From Bacteroidales bacterium (GTDB taxonomy: Bacteria; Bacteroidota; Bacteroidia; Bacteroidales; WCHB1-69): a stretch of DNA of 39,258 bases. This document shows positions 24,023-32,487 of the stretch, one piece after another. Position numbers and translations under genes: made by a program. The notes under the pieces were generated by a model. The model saw nothing but the letters and a program-made list of their open reading frames with translations. It had not been told where the DNA came from and ran no database searches. The DNA is taken from the NCBI GenBank assembly GCA_017961265.1, contig JAGCXN010000008.1, forward strand, positions 1-39,258, given 5' to 3'. Numbering within the stretch: position 1 is the first letter of the stretch; each line of letters begins with the position of its first letter.

Positions 24023-25616
24023 AATTCGCATCCTCGGTGATTTGGCTCACATCGCGGTGCTCGGGATAGTCGAGGGAGTAGTGGAGGCCGCGGCTTTCGT
24101 GGCGGGCCATCGCGTGGCGGATAATCAGGTATCCTACATTTATTATATTACGCAACTCACAGATTTCCGGGATGAGGATGGAGCGCTTGTACAGCTCTTC
24201 CGTTTCGCGGTAGAGGATTTCGAGGCGGTCGAAAGCGCGCTGCAGGCGCAGGTTGGAGCGCACGATGCCGACATAGCTCGACATGATGGTCTGCACCTCC
24301 TTCATCGACTGTGTGATCAGTACCATTTCCTCGTTCAAGACGGTGCCTTCGGTGTTCCAGTCGGGAACTTCGTCACAGATTTCGATACTGCCGATGGCTT
24401 CGACCGCGTTGAGGCATGCGCGGTGCGAGAAGACGAGTGCTTCCAGCAATGAGTTGGATGCCAGTCGGTTGGCACCGTGCAGACCGGTGGAGGCGCACTC
24501 GCCCGAGGCGTACAGATGGTTGATGGTGCTGCGTCCCCATTCGTCCACCAGAATGCCGCCGCAGGAGTAGTGGGCGGCGGGCACCACCGGAATCATCTCC
24601 TTGGTGGGGTCGATACCGATGCTGAGGCACTTGGCGTAAATATTCGGGAAATGGCTGAAGATTTCCTCTTTCTTGATGAGGGTGGTATCGAGATAAACGT
24701 GGTCCACACCTCTGATTTTCATTTCGTTATCAATGGCGCGGGCCACCACGTCGCGGGGTGCGAGCGAGCCACGTTCGTCGTACTTGCGCATGAACTCCTC
24801 GCCGTCCCTGGTCTTGAGGATGGCGCCCGCCCCACGCATCGCCTCCGTGATGAGGAACGAGGGACGCTCGCTGGGATTGTACAGGGAGGTGGGGTGGAAC
24901 TGCACGAACTCCATACCACGCACCGCACCCTTCGCACGATAGACCATCGCGATGCCGTCACCGGTGGCCACGGTCGGGTTGGTCGTATTGCCGTAAACGG
25001 TGCCGATGCCGCCAGTGGCCATCATCGTCACTTTCGACAAAACCGTGTCAACCTCCTTGGTCTGGGGGTTATAGATATAGGCACCGAAGCAGGTGATGCC
25101 GTCGGTGTGGCGGTTCACCTCGATGCCCAAATGGTGCTGCGTGATGATTTCCACCGCAAGGTGGTTTTCCAGAATCTCGATGTTGGGGTTCTGGCGGGCG
25201 GCCAAAATTAGCTTCTCCTCAATCTCGTAACCGGTGATATCCTTATGGTGCAGCACGCGGAATTCGGAGTGGCCGCCCTCTTTGGCCAATGAGAATTTGC
25301 CCGATTTGGTCTTGTCGAAATCGACGCCCCACTCCACAAGTTCCATCACACGGGCTGTGGACTCGCGGATGGTGATCTCCACGATGTGGCGGTCGGACAG
25401 TTCGTCGCCCGCAACCATCGTGTCGTGGATGTGCTTCTCGTAGGTGTCGGGGCTGTACATCACTGCGGCGATGCCGCCCTGCGCATATTTCGTGGAAGTG
25501 TCGTCCGTCCCGGATTTGGTGACCATACAAACCTTCCCGTAGTTGGCAGCTTTCAATGCAAAACATAGTCCCGCAACACCGGAACCGATGACCAAAAAAT
25601 CGACTTTTTTTCTCAT
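24021..25616 (-). CDS. nadB: L-aspartate oxidase
   Basis: FAD enzyme that oxidises L-aspartate to iminoaspartate, the first step of de novo NAD synthesis; in anaerobes fumarate serves as the electron acceptor. ATG at 25616 gives 531 aa and puts the FAD motif IGSGVAG at residues 10-16; the upstream in-frame start at 25652 would add a tail through the promoter. Also seen: STKYAQGGIAAVM, GGHSEFRVLH with active-site residues, MEFVQFHPTSLY, and a C-terminal ESRGLHYSLDYP. nadA and nadC are not adjacent. Its stop codon lies in a 9-bp array. Confidence 0.96.
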   Translation of the reverse strand: MRKKVDFLVIGSGVAGLCFALKAANYGKVCMVTKSGTDDTSTKYAQGGIAAVMYSPDTYEKHIHDTMVAGDELSDRHIVEITIRESTARVMELVEWGVDFDKTKSGKFSLAKEGGHSEFRVLHHKDITGYEIEEKLILAARQNPNIEILENHLAVEIITQHHLGIEVNRHTDGITCFGAYIYNPQTKEVDTVLSKVTMMATGGIGTVYGNTTNPTVATGDGIAMVYRAKGAVRGMEFVQFHPTSLYNPSERPSFLITEAMRGAGAILKTRDGEEFMRKYDERGSLAPRDVVARAIDNEMKIRGVDHVYLDTTLIKKEEIFSHFPNIYAKCLSIGIDPTKEMIPVVPAAHYSCGGILVDEWGRSTINHLYASGECASTGLHGANRLASNSLLEALVFSHRACLNAVEAIGSIEICDEVPDWNTEGTVLNEEMVLITQSMKEVQTIMSSYVGIVRSNLRLQRAFDRLEILYRETEELYKRSILIPEICELRNIINVGYLIIRHAMARHESRGLHYSLDYPEHRDVSQITEDAN

Positions 25617-25641
25617 AGTTTCATCATTTTGAAAACGGCTG

Positions 25642-25649
25642 CAAAAATA
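25642..25649 (-). promoter_or_regulatory. -7 element for nadB
   Basis: TATTTTTG on the - strand, followed by CAGCC, about 25 bp before the nadB ATG at 25616. Upstream sequence is the AACTT array. Confidence 0.65.
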
Positions 25650-25656
25650 CAACGAA

Positions 25657-25691
25657 GTTGCAAGTTTGTCAAGTTACAAGTTCATCAAGTT
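25657..25691. repeat. AACTT array (reverse), 7/9/7/9 spacing
   Basis: GTT cores on the + strand at 25657, 25664, 25673, 25680 and 25689. It sits immediately upstream of the nadB -7 element, where the -33 region should be. Confidence 0.85.
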
Positions 25692-25772
25692 GGATTCAGG
25701 TTTTGAGTACGCCAATGCCATCATTGACCGCTGCGCCCTGTTGTACCCCGGGAAACAGTGCGCGTGACCGTG

Positions 25773-26546
25773 TTAGTCCCAGTCGCTACCCACGGGAAAA
25801 GAGGCGCGGAATCCTGACAGTTTGGGGAGGGAGAGCGTGGCGGAGATCACCTGCGGCTGCAATTGGGTGGCGCGTACGATGACACGCCCCGTCGGCCCGA
25901 CCAGCTGCGATTCGCCGGAGTAACGATGCCCCAGCGTGTCGATGCCGACACAGTTGCAGCCCGCCACAAAGCACTGGTTCTCAATGGCCCGCGCCGCCAG
26001 AAGCGTATTCCACACCGCCACACGCGCCTCGGGCCAGTTGGCCACGTACAATAACAGGTCGTATTTGTATTCCCCGCCCACAACGCGGTTGCGGCACCAC
26101 ACGGGAAACCGCAGGTCGTAACAGATCTGGGGACAGATTTTCCAGCCCTCATACCGAAAAATCGGCAGTGTATCGCCCGGCTGGTACAGTCTCGGCTCCA
26201 GGCTCCGGCAGAAAAGGTGTCGTTTGTCATAGTGCGCCACCGCCCCGTCGGGGGTGACGAAAAACAGACGGTTGTAGCGAAGCCCGCCCTCATTCACCGT
26301 CACACTGCCCGCCACTGCGGCATCGTGACGTTCCGAAAGGTCGTGCATCCAGTCAAGGATGCCAGCCGTTTCGGCTTCGGGCGGAAGCGCGTCCGCCACA
26401 AAACCGGTGGCGAACATTTCCGGAAGTACAATCAAATCAGAGGGTTCAGCATCGGCCAGAAGGGACTCAATGGCGTCAAGGTTCTCCGGCACTTTGTTCC
26501 ATTGTATTTCGTTTTGGACAATACAGATATGAAGATGCTCTTTCAT
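25773..26546 (-). CDS. Nitrilase-family amidase (omega-amidase, YafV-like)
   Basis: Carbon-nitrogen hydrolase, likely an omega-amidase that clears 2-oxoglutaramate or similar. 257 aa. The catalytic triad is visible: Glu43 (VLPEMFATGF), Lys108 (HYDKRHLF) and Cys142 (PQICYDLRFP). PEMFATGF and CYDLRFPVW are typical of the YafV branch. ATG overlaps the stop of the upstream T9SS gene by one base (TAATG), so the two appear to be translated together although one product is exported. The 25692-25772 gap downstream holds nothing I can identify. Confidence 0.92.
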   Translation of the reverse strand: MKEHLHICIVQNEIQWNKVPENLDAIESLLADAEPSDLIVLPEMFATGFVADALPPEAETAGILDWMHDLSERHDAAVAGSVTVNEGGLRYNRLFFVTPDGAVAHYDKRHLFCRSLEPRLYQPGDTLPIFRYEGWKICPQICYDLRFPVWCRNRVVGGEYKYDLLLYVANWPEARVAVWNTLLAARAIENQCFVAGCNCVGIDTLGHRYSGESQLVGPTGRVIVRATQLQPQVISATLSLPKLSGFRASFPVGSDWD

Positions 26547-27526
26547 TACTTTTTCACAAACTTCTTGACCACCGTTTCGCCGCCCGTCAGCAGCTTCACG
26601 AAATAAACGCCGCTTTCAAGGTCACTCACAGAAAGCTGCAGCGTGCAATCCGCTGGGGCAACGGACATCACCCGACGGCCCGACAGGTCGAACACTTCAG
26701 CCAGTGCTATCGGCTGTGATGACGAAAGGACAATCTGGTCGGTGGCAGGATTAGGGGTGACAGAGATGGAACTTTCGGCAAACTCCGCTACTCCGTCCGG
26801 ATCCTCGTCCACCGCGTAGGTAACAAAGAACGTGTGGTCACTCGTTACATTATAAAATGTATAAGTGCCGTGAACATTGTCAGTGGTGACGAGGTTTGCG
26901 GAAGCGGTGACATCCACACCATCCGCATACACATTGGCAATATGACGCCCCGTCGGAGCCGTAATCGTAAATGCCTGATTATCGCCGTTGTTCACTGTCA
27001 CCATGCCGGATGGACTGACCGTTCCGTCGGTGTTGATGACCTGAATGGTACGAAGAACCGCCGGCGGGGCCTCAAACGTCACTGTGATGGAGGCGATATT
27101 GTCCTCCCAAGCGGCCTCCGTCCAGTAGGCCGACGGGCTTACCTTGTAGCCAAACGTGTGCGTCCCATAATAGTTATGGGAGGCGATATAGGAGGCAGGC
27201 ATCGCCAGAAGATTAAAAAAAACGCCGCTCTCCAACGGTATATTCTGGACATCCGAGCCGAACATCCCGATTAACTGCCCATCCATATAGGCATCGAAAT
27301 GCAGCGTGTCGTAAAAATTGACATAATCGTACCCCATATGAAAATTGTACACGGCAAAACAGGTGTTGAAATCACTGCCGTAAGGGACAGTCATAGAATA
27401 AATCTGATTCTGGCTTGTGCCGTTGTCAATGAACCAGATGCCAAGATCAATCGTACCATACGATTGTGCGGAAAGCTGAGGGAGAACCAGTAAAATTGCT
27501 AAGATAAGGGAATAGATTTTTTTCAT
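26546..27526 (-). CDS. T9SS-exported protein with C-terminal sorting domain
   Basis: A 326-aa secreted or surface protein. ATG at 27526 is preferred to one at 27538 because GGAGG stands 6 nt before it and the signal peptide (KKIYSLILAILLVLPQLSAQ) follows at once. Residues about 20-150 are an unrecognised beta-rich domain; about 150-235 resemble a surface repeat domain (VSPSGMVTVNNGDNQAFTIT, YTFYNVTSDHTFFV); the end is a type A T9SS sorting domain (TPNPATDQIVL, EVFDLSGRRV, ESGVYFVKLLTGG, basic end). It should cross the outer membrane by the type IX system and be trimmed there. Function of the N-terminal domain unknown. Confidence 0.88.
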   Translation of the reverse strand: MKKIYSLILAILLVLPQLSAQSYGTIDLGIWFIDNGTSQNQIYSMTVPYGSDFNTCFAVYNFHMGYDYVNFYDTLHFDAYMDGQLIGMFGSDVQNIPLESGVFFNLLAMPASYIASHNYYGTHTFGYKVSPSAYWTEAAWEDNIASITVTFEAPPAVLRTIQVINTDGTVSPSGMVTVNNGDNQAFTITAPTGRHIANVYADGVDVTASANLVTTDNVHGTYTFYNVTSDHTFFVTYAVDEDPDGVAEFAESSISVTPNPATDQIVLSSSQPIALAEVFDLSGRRVMSVAPADCTLQLSVSDLESGVYFVKLLTGGETVVKKFVKK

Positions 27527-27550
27527 AATTGCCTCCATTTTTTACGGTTG

Positions 27551-27558
27551 CAAAAATA
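27551..27558 (-). promoter_or_regulatory. -7 element for the T9SS-amidase pair
   Basis: TATTTTTG on the - strand, about 25 bp before the ATG at 27526, followed by CAACC. Confidence 0.65.
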
Positions 27559-27563
27559 CAACA

Positions 27564-27633
27564 AAGTAACAAGTAAAAGATATTAGGTAAGTGGTAAAAA
27601 ATCATTATTTCCTACCTCCTGCCTTCTGTATTC
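27564..27633. repeat. Degenerate 7-bp array
   Basis: In 7s: AAGTAAC, AAGTAAA, AGATATT, AGGTAAG, TGGTAAA, AAATCAT, TATTTCC, TACCTCC, TGCCTTC, TGTATTC. More degenerate than the arrays at 7193 and 16463. It fills the gap between the synthetase stop and the T9SS promoter. Confidence 0.6.
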
Positions 27634-27644
27634 ATTCGAAGTTG

Positions 27645-29357
27645 TTAACTCTCTATCTCTTCGTTATTTTCAGTCTCTTCAGTGCTTCCTTCAGTTGCCT
27701 CTCCATTGTACTTGAAGCGGCGAATTTTCTGGGTGGCACTCTTTTCGAACGGTTCCTTCATAGCCTCCACCTTGTTGATTTTGGAGTGTTTGCCGACTGT
27801 TTTGTTAACAAACTCCATCACCGATTTTTTCAGGCTATCTACTTTTTCAAAGAATTGGTCTTCAGATTCTTGGTTCCAGTTAAGCACATTGTCCTGAAAT
27901 TTTACGAGGGCGACCAATTCGCCGTTCTTTTCCATTACGAGCGATTCGTCCACGATGGGGATATTGTTGATGACCATTTCGATTTCCTCGGGGTAAATAT
28001 TCTCGCCAGAGGGTCCGAGAATGGTGTTGTTGAGACGGCCTTTGATGTAGTAGTAGCCATTTTTGTCCATCGTAGCGATGTCGCCGGTGCGGAACCAGCC
28101 GTACTCATCCAGCACACTGATGGTGCGTTCGGGATCCTTGTAGTAGCCGAGCATGACGTTGTCACCGCGGCACACGATTTCCCCCTCGCCCGTTTCGGGG
28201 TTTTGGTTGTCGAGCTTGATTTCCACGTTGTAAGATGCCAAACCGATGGAGCCCAGACGTTTGCGCTTGTTTACAATGACGTTGCAGACCAGTGGGGCTG
28301 TTTCGGTGAGGCCGTATCCGACAGCGTAAGGGAAGTTGCACTTGATCAGGAACTCTTCCACCTTTGTGTCGAGTTTGGAACCGCCGACCCCGAAGAAACG
28401 CAGCTTGCCACCGAACTTCTTGATGAGCTGCCGTCCGATGAACCAGTAAAGCAGCTTCGGCATATGCTCGTCCATCCATCGCAGCAGACGGCTTTTCTGG
28501 ATGGTGGGCACGACGCTTTGGTTGTAAACTTTCTCGATAATCAGCGGTACCGAAAGTACAACGGTGGGTTTCACCTTGTGCATCGCCGGAATAAGGACGG
28601 ACGGAGTCGGCGGCTTCGGCAGATAGTAGCAGCACGCCCCCACATACATCGAATAAAGGCTTGACACGCACATCTCATAAGCGTGCGCCATCGGCAGGAT
28701 AGAAAGGAAGCGGTCCTTTTTGTAGCAGGGCTGCGCCTTGAACGAGGCCACGAGGTTGTGGCAGATGTTTCGGTGGCTGAGCATCACACCCTTCGCCTTT
28801 CCTGTGGTGCCTGAGGTGTAGATGATGGTGGCAAGGTCTTCCGGTTGCGGATCCTTGACGACCCCGTTGCACTGGAAGTCCTCCTTCCGGCGCTTGATGA
28901 AGTCGAGGGTTTCGATGTCAATCACGAGTGTGAGACGGTCGAGGCTTTCCTGAGATAGTTTATACTTCAGCCGTTGGGAGATGAAGAGCACCTTGCTTTC
29001 GGAGTGGGCAAGGATGTTGTTCACCTCGTTTTCGGAACTGTCGGGCAGGATGGGGACGGCCACACGTCCGTAGGCGGTCGCTGCGAAGAATGCCAGCGTC
29101 CAGTTGGGCATGTTCTGTGACAGGATAGCGACCTTGTCGCCGGCACTGATGCCGAAACGCCACATTCTGGTTGACAGCATGTTACAGCGCTCACGGAAGT
29201 CAGCGTAGGTGTATTTCTGCCCGCCGTCCACAAACTGTGACATCGTGCGGTCGCTGTATTTGGAAGTGGTGTATTTGAAAACTTTGTTAAGGGTGGTACA
29301 ATAGGTTTCGCGGTATTTGTTACGGGTTTTATAGGGACTCTTAATTTTCTTAGTCAT
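27645..29357 (-). CDS. AMP-forming acyl-CoA (or acyl-ACP) synthetase
   Basis: Adenylate-forming enzyme that activates fatty acids. 570 aa. Seen: the P-loop-like TIIYTSGTTGKAKGVMLSH, GYGLTETAPLV, YGWFRTGDIATMDKNGYYY and KGRLNNTILGPSGENIYPEE, in family order, then a long C-terminal region ending in a Glu/Asn-rich tail (about 550-570). The start lies 6 bp after the plsC stop, so the pair likely activates exogenous or recycled fatty acids and attaches them to glycerophosphate or another acceptor. Chain length and CoA versus ACP cannot be told. Confidence 0.93.
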   Translation of the reverse strand: MTKKIKSPYKTRNKYRETYCTTLNKVFKYTTSKYSDRTMSQFVDGGQKYTYADFRERCNMLSTRMWRFGISAGDKVAILSQNMPNWTLAFFAATAYGRVAVPILPDSSENEVNNILAHSESKVLFISQRLKYKLSQESLDRLTLVIDIETLDFIKRRKEDFQCNGVVKDPQPEDLATIIYTSGTTGKAKGVMLSHRNICHNLVASFKAQPCYKKDRFLSILPMAHAYEMCVSSLYSMYVGACCYYLPKPPTPSVLIPAMHKVKPTVVLSVPLIIEKVYNQSVVPTIQKSRLLRWMDEHMPKLLYWFIGRQLIKKFGGKLRFFGVGGSKLDTKVEEFLIKCNFPYAVGYGLTETAPLVCNVIVNKRKRLGSIGLASYNVEIKLDNQNPETGEGEIVCRGDNVMLGYYKDPERTISVLDEYGWFRTGDIATMDKNGYYYIKGRLNNTILGPSGENIYPEEIEMVINNIPIVDESLVMEKNGELVALVKFQDNVLNWNQESEDQFFEKVDSLKKSVMEFVNKTVGKHSKINKVEAMKEPFEKSATQKIRRFKYNGEATEGSTEETENNEEIES

Positions 29358-29363
29358 AACGAT

Positions 29364-29945
29364 TTAATGAGTGATGTAATTTTCCTTGTGCCTTCCTTGG
29401 AGGCCGAGGGTTTCGTAGTGCTCTTGAATGTGGCGCAGGTCGGCGGTGGGGTCGTCGGTGAGGGGCCATTCCTGCCCGACGGTGATTTCCTTGCGCCCCC
29501 AGTCGTAGTAGCCGACATAGACGCGGGCGCCGGTTTCACGGGCGATGAGGTGGAAGCCGGTCTTCCATTTCTTCACGGGTTTGCGGGTGCCTTCCGGCGC
29601 AATGGCGAGATGGAAAACCTCCGCTTCGTTGAAGGCAGCGATGATGCTCTTGATGGAGGCGGCAGCGTTGCGGCGGTCAACCGGCACTGCACCGAAAGAG
29701 CGGAGAATCGGACCTAATGGCCAGAAAAACAGCTCCTTCTTCACCATAATATGCGCCACTTTCCCGAACTGTGCGTAGAAAAGGTAGCAGATGGGAAAAT
29801 CCATAAACGACGTATGAGGAACACCCAGCACAATGGCTTTGTCACCTTCCATAGGTCCTCCCACGCTAGTCCAACCCAACTTTTTGAGCAGAAAACCGCA
29901 GAATTTTGCCCACCGTTTTCCAACTTTTGTCTTGATTTTTGCCAT
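29364..29945 (-). CDS. PlsC-family glycerophosphate acyltransferase
   Basis: Membrane-associated acyltransferase, probably 1-acylglycerol-3-phosphate acyltransferase or a relative. 193 aa, short for the family. Seen: the catalytic HX4D motif HTSFMD at residues 44-49, FFWPLGPILRSFGAVPVDR, and IAPEGTRKPVKKWKTGF with EGTR. An N-terminal basic, weakly hydrophobic helix is the only likely membrane contact. First gene of a two-gene unit with the synthetase 6 bp downstream. Confidence 0.9.
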   Translation of the reverse strand: MAKIKTKVGKRWAKFCGFLLKKLGWTSVGGPMEGDKAIVLGVPHTSFMDFPICYLFYAQFGKVAHIMVKKELFFWPLGPILRSFGAVPVDRRNAAASIKSIIAAFNEAEVFHLAIAPEGTRKPVKKWKTGFHLIARETGARVYVGYYDWGRKEITVGQEWPLTDDPTADLRHIQEHYETLGLQGRHKENYITH

Positions 29946-30013
29946 TTGCTATATTTGTATATTTCTTATTGTCAATATGTTAGATTAAAAAGATACCCCT
30001 CAAAAAGGAGGGG

Positions 30014-30021
30014 CAAAAGTA
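30014..30021 (-). promoter_or_regulatory. -7 element for plsC-synthetase
   Basis: TACTTTTG on the - strand, followed by CCCC, about 70 bp before the plsC ATG at 29945. No clear -33 element. Confidence 0.6.
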
Positions 30022-30109
30022 CACAAATTTTATAACTTGTATAATTAAGGAGACTTTCTGAAAATTTTGACTCGGATGATTGGGAGATTCCGATGTAAAT
30101 GGAGTGCAA

Positions 30110-31075
30110 TTACGACAGTGCCTGATTCACCTTCTGTGAACTCTTCAGGATGGCGTCGTATTCTTCGGGGGTGATGTCATTGAAGAAGTAGTGGACGGGA
30201 TTCACCTTCTTGCCTCCTTTGATGACCTCGTAGTGGAGGTGTGAGCCCGTCGATATTCCGGTGCTGCCGACGTAGCCGATAACTTGTCCGCGCACCACCT
30301 TCTCACCAGGTTTTACGGCTTTTTTGGAAAGGTGGGCATAAAGCGTCTGGTACGAATAGCCGTGGTCGATAAGCACCGCGATGCCGTAGCCGCTGCCGGT
30401 CTTTTCGCGCGACACCACGCCGTCGGCGGTGGCATACACCGGCGTGCCTTTCTTGGCGGTGATGTCAATGCCGGTGTGCGGACGCAGCACCTTCAGGATG
30501 GGATGGTAGCGGTAGCCGAAACCGGACTGGATTTCATAGATGTTCGGCAGCGGTCGGATGGCCGGGATACAACGGAGCATGTCGCTTTTTTTGCTGACCA
30601 TGCCGGCGATGGTGTCGAAAGAGTAGGACTGCACCGACAGTTCCACACAAAGCCGGTCGGCTTTGTGGTTCGCATCGTTCAGCATCTTGATCACATCCGG
30701 AGATTTGATATTATCCAGAGGGACATTGTCTGCGAGGAAGGGATAACGCTCGCTCAAAGGTACCGGTTCACTCTCGAAGATGGAGCGGTAAATCTTGTCG
30801 TCGCGCTCCTGGATGTCCTTTGCCACTATAGTCAATTGGTCCACACGTTGATCGAGCGCTTTAAGCTGCTCCTTCAACTCCTCGTTCTCCTGCCTGAGCA
30901 TCAACTCTTTCGGGGAGTCGATGAGGTAGAAAGAAATCCAGATGATGATGACCGAGAAAGCCAAAGCGGTAGCCAAGAACCATGCCACCCTTTTGGCAAT
31001 GTCCTTGATGGAGAACTGCTTTTTCTCGAAAGTCAGTGTTTCCGGATTGAAATAGTAGAAGGTCTGCAGCTTCAT
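30110..31075 (-). CDS. M23 (LytM) peptidoglycan endopeptidase
   Basis: Zn metallopeptidase that cuts peptidoglycan cross-links, anchored in the inner membrane with its catalytic domain in the periplasm. 321 aa: cytoplasmic start, membrane helix at about 33-53, coiled coil (RQENEELKEQLKALDQRVDQ) at about 60-95, then the M23 domain with GFGYRYHPILKVLRPHTGID (first His and Asp ligands), YAHLSK and the HLHYEV motif. Both metal-binding motifs are intact, so it is probably active rather than a degenerate activator. Start is 6 bp after the glucosaminidase gene stop, so the two wall enzymes form one operon. Confidence 0.94.
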   Translation of the reverse strand: MKLQTFYYFNPETLTFEKKQFSIKDIAKRVAWFLATALAFSVIIIWISFYLIDSPKELMLRQENEELKEQLKALDQRVDQLTIVAKDIQERDDKIYRSIFESEPVPLSERYPFLADNVPLDNIKSPDVIKMLNDANHKADRLCVELSVQSYSFDTIAGMVSKKSDMLRCIPAIRPLPNIYEIQSGFGYRYHPILKVLRPHTGIDITAKKGTPVYATADGVVSREKTGSGYGIAVLIDHGYSYQTLYAHLSKKAVKPGEKVVRGQVIGYVGSTGISTGSHLHYEVIKGGKKVNPVHYFFNDITPEEYDAILKSSQKVNQALS

Positions 31076-31081
31076 CGGCAG

Positions 31082-32362
31082 CTATTTTTTCAGTTTGAGC
31101 ATTCGGTCTTTTTTTAACTTTTCTGTAGCGGGAATATTGTTGTATTTGCAGAGTTTTTTGAGGGAAACTGCGGTCTTTTGCGATATGTAAAGTAAGGATT
31201 CGGAGTTCACCACTTTATAATAAGGTTCTTTTCCCGAATTGTTTTTCTTTTCGATATAAACCACCTGACCCACTTTCAGTTTGGCATTGCCGGAGACATC
31301 GTTGAATTTCTTGAGACGCGCCTCTTTGTCCTGAACGTCGCGGGCGATTTTGGCGTAAGTGTCGCCTTTTTCAGCGATGACGAACAGGGTTCGATTGTTG
31401 ACATACACGTCACGGTCGGTGAAAGGGTAGTCGGCTTTGGGATACTCGCCTTCGAGGGCGGAAAAGACAGTGAGGGCGGTTGGTTTCTCGTCACGGACGG
31501 CCACTTCATCGGCGGCGTTTGCGTCGGGTTGTGCGGTTTCAGCAGGCTTCGGGGCGGGAGCGGGCGTTCGCGATGGGGTAGGGGCGATGGTTGGGGCCGG
31601 TTCTGCGGGCTTGGCCGGTTTGTTCGGGGTGGCGGGAGTCGGTTTGGTGGAGGCGGGTGGGGTGTTCTGCGGGTGCTGTTTTGCCGGTTTGTGCGTTTTG
31701 TGCGGCTTGGCCGGTACGGGCGTGATGCGGGAATCGTCGTTGGCGGGGGCGGGTTGCGCAACAGGTTTTGCGGGTTCCTTTTCGTTTACCGGAGGTTGGA
31801 CGTTGGGATAATTTTTGAAGTAGCCGCTGGCGAGCCGTTCCTGATAGAGGGTGTCGAGGCGGGCGATGTGGTAGGTCTCGATGAGGCGGATGAGGCGGTT
31901 GGCGTACTCGGGGTTGGTGGCGTACCCAGCGGCCTTCAGCCCTTTGGCCCAGCCTGCGTAGTCCATCACGTCAAGGTCGAAGAGGGCGCTGTAGCGGGGA
32001 CGGGTTTTCAGGAAGAGGGAGTGGTCGTTGAACGACTCCTCCACCGTGGTGTACTTGCGGAAGCACTCCTGCAGCTCGTCGTCGTCAATGAGGATGGTGT
32101 CACCTTCCCAGTCCTTGTGGCACTTGATGCCGAAATGGTTGTTGCCGTCCTTGGCGAGGTGGCTCATGCCGCACGCACTTTCAAAAATTCCCTGCGCGAT
32201 GGTGATGCTGGCGGGAATTTTGTACTCGTACATCTTGTTGATGGCGGGCTCTTTATAGCGCTCGATATAGGCGTAAATGTCATCTTCCGTATATTGTCCG
32301 AAAAGCGAAACGCAGCTGATGACGCCAATAAGTGTCAGAAGGGCGGCTTTTATATTTTTCAT
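31082..32362 (-). CDS. Glucosaminidase-LysM peptidoglycan hydrolase
   Basis: Secreted wall hydrolase of 426 aa. Order: signal peptide (about 1-22, ending SLFGQ), Nagase/FlgJ-like glucosaminidase domain (about 30-165) with IAQGIFESACGMSHLAKDGN containing the likely catalytic Glu and HFGIKC, a long Pro/Lys/Ala/Thr-rich linker (about 200-295), then two LysM domains (about 325-370 and 382-425) that bind glycan. The Pro-rich linker has a skewed base content that leaves long open frames on the other strand. Cotranscribed with the M23 peptidase downstream; together they could cut glycan and peptide bonds during growth or division. Confidence 0.93.
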   Translation of the reverse strand: MKNIKAALLTLIGVISCVSLFGQYTEDDIYAYIERYKEPAINKMYEYKIPASITIAQGIFESACGMSHLAKDGNNHFGIKCHKDWEGDTILIDDDELQECFRKYTTVEESFNDHSLFLKTRPRYSALFDLDVMDYAGWAKGLKAAGYATNPEYANRLIRLIETYHIARLDTLYQERLASGYFKNYPNVQPPVNEKEPAKPVAQPAPANDDSRITPVPAKPHKTHKPAKQHPQNTPPASTKPTPATPNKPAKPAEPAPTIAPTPSRTPAPAPKPAETAQPDANAADEVAVRDEKPTALTVFSALEGEYPKADYPFTDRDVYVNNRTLFVIAEKGDTYAKIARDVQDKEARLKKFNDVSGNAKLKVGQVVYIEKKNNSGKEPYYKVVNSESLLYISQKTAVSLKKLCKYNNIPATEKLKKDRMLKLKK

Positions 32363-32399
32363 TTTGCAAAACTTTAGTTCACACTTTGATACAAGTTTG

Positions 32400-32407
32400 C
32401 AAAGGTA
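32400..32407 (-). promoter_or_regulatory. -7 element for the wall-hydrolase operon
   Basis: TACCTTTG on the - strand, followed by CAAAC, 38 bp before the ATG at 32362. Confidence 0.65.
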
Positions 32408-32487
32408 TCATTTTCCTGCAAGAAGAAAAGTACCTGACAGAAAAAGAATTAAACAGCCGAATGTTGGTTAAACGAGGTGCATAATTT

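Noticed and set aside
31529-32377. A 282-codon + frame opposite the glucosaminidase gene
   Set aside because: Gly/Arg/Val-rich sequence is the shadow of the Pro/Lys/Ala-rich linker; no family motif.
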